Below, one piece after another: positions 63,071 through 64,000 of a DNA stretch of 64,000 nucleotides. Below the pieces are notes generated by a model. That model did not search any database. It saw only the letters and a program-made list of their open reading frames with translations, and had not been told where the DNA came from. The translations under genes were made by a program, and so were the position numbers. The stretch is from Paragonimus skrjabini miyazakii (lineage: Eukaryota > Platyhelminthes > Trematoda > Plagiorchiida > Troglotrematidae). The DNA lies in the NCBI GenBank assembly GCA_014338405.1, contig JTDE01000703.1, positions 106,145 through 170,144 of the forward strand. The letters are read 5' to 3'. Positions within the stretch are counted from its first letter, which is position 1; the number at the start of each line of letters is the position of its first letter.

Positions 63071-64000
63071 TTTACGCTTGTCGGCTGAGTTCAAGTTCGG
63101 GAATATCAAGATGGACAACTGATGGCAAAATGCTAGGCTCAGACTAACCTGGAGTAGGTGACAGCATTATTGCCAGTTCAGTGGCTAGCGTTTTACTGCA
63201 GTCCTCTACACAAAGTTTCATATACCCGTTCAACCTAATGCATGACTCCATTTGAGACCAAAATTAATACACTGGTCCTCACCTTCCATCAAACTTAGCG
63301 TAACTCCAGCCTTCTCAATTTTCATTCCAGCTAGCGCCCGCTTAAGTTCAAATGCGACTTCCGCTATGATCGTAGGCTCCGTACGCCCAATGAGCAGTAA
63401 TCAATCAACAAAACTCCTTCGGACAAGCTAGAAACTAAAACAACATCTACACGTTGACAGATTAGACTGTCACATCTCGAATATTTACTGTGTTCCATGG
63501 ATTCGGTGTACCTTGCTATCAGCGGCGAATTAGAAACTCGCAACCTACATGATTGACTGTTGTAACGATTCACATCTGGCGATAAAGCTACGTGTAGCCT
63601 GAAATCGGAACCCCAAGTCCAAAGCAGAATTAGGTTCACCAGTTCAAAATTACCAAGTGAATACATGAACTATTACAACATAAACTCTCACTTCAGTCTG
63701 TAGGAGAAATAGTCTCTTTTGTTGGAATCAGTGCCCTCGGAACAGACGAAGTGGATCAAGGGAACACAGTACTTGAAATTTCTAAAACCAAGACTCCGTT
63801 CCGTGATTACTCGGGTTCTTGGTCGATTACTGTCGCTACGGCGCAAGGTCGCATTCGGACTGACTCGAAGTGAATTTTATAAAAATTGCACTCAATCTGG
63901 TCAATTTCCAACGTATTTCATTGTGCTACTTAAAAGGTGAAATATTTCGCTGAATAACCGTAACTTTGTTAGATTCACAACTTCATTCATGAATGCTTCA
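63071..64000. other. no recognised gene
   Basis: If the BEL/Pao relic extends upstream, its gag region would lie here, but no zinc knuckle was found. A helix-like open frame on the - strand (63283-63400, with EVAFELKRALAGMKIEKAG) ends at a good donor, GTGAGG, and could be an exon; its acceptor is unclear. Confidence 0.35.

Overview
This window looks like gene-poor, repeat-rich chromosomal DNA from a multicellular eukaryote, most likely a parasitic flatworm (trematode or cestode). The reasons are: no long intact open reading frames and no bacterial operon layout in 64 kb; two 100-N scaffold gaps (9139-9238 and 57470-57569); scattered dinucleotide repeats; and a set of degenerate retroelements typical of platyhelminths. 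The most telling is a short repeat that combines a tRNA-like (RNA polymerase III type) promoter with a hammerhead ribozyme, the arrangement known from the schistosome Sm-alpha repeats. The species cannot be named from the sequence alone.

Layout. 0.4-2.8 kb: several short open segments with splice-like borders, possibly exons of an unrecognised host gene on the + strand, and an internally deleted hammerhead repeat at 1.7-2.0 kb. 2.8-15.7 kb: no recognisable gene, one gap, simple repeats and a weak tRNA-like/hammerhead-like stretch at 12.6 kb. 15.8-17.8 kb: a decayed R2-type non-LTR retrotransposon (+), with reverse transcriptase, YADD, zinc knuckle and restriction-like endonuclease recognisable across several frames. 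17.8-30.7 kb: nothing recognised. 30.76-31.45 kb: a complete inverted dimer of the hammerhead repeat between 10-bp direct repeats; a 99% identical single unit lies inverted at 36.72-37.13 kb. 37.2-43.4 kb: three faint copies of a second tRNA-like repeat and a deleted Penelope-like relic (38.5-38.96 kb, +). 51.5-51.8 kb: a Ty3/gypsy RNase H relic interrupted by 16 consecutive G. 56.48-59.47 kb: the best preserved element, a Penelope-like retroelement on the - strand (reverse transcriptase plus GIY-YIG endonuclease), bounded by 368-bp inverted copies of its own 3' end and by a 15-bp target-site duplication. 61.5-63.1 kb: a decayed BEL/Pao relic (-).

How it fits together. Almost everything recognisable is a retroelement or a non-autonomous passenger. 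Both recent insertions, the hammerhead repeat and the Penelope-like element, show an inverted-dimer architecture flanked by a target-site duplication. It has been proposed that Penelope-like machinery mobilises hammerhead retrozymes in animals; the shared layout here fits that idea, but the two families show no obvious shared tail. The candidate new system is the inverted-dimer hammerhead/pol III repeat: one ribozyme intact, the opposing one dead.
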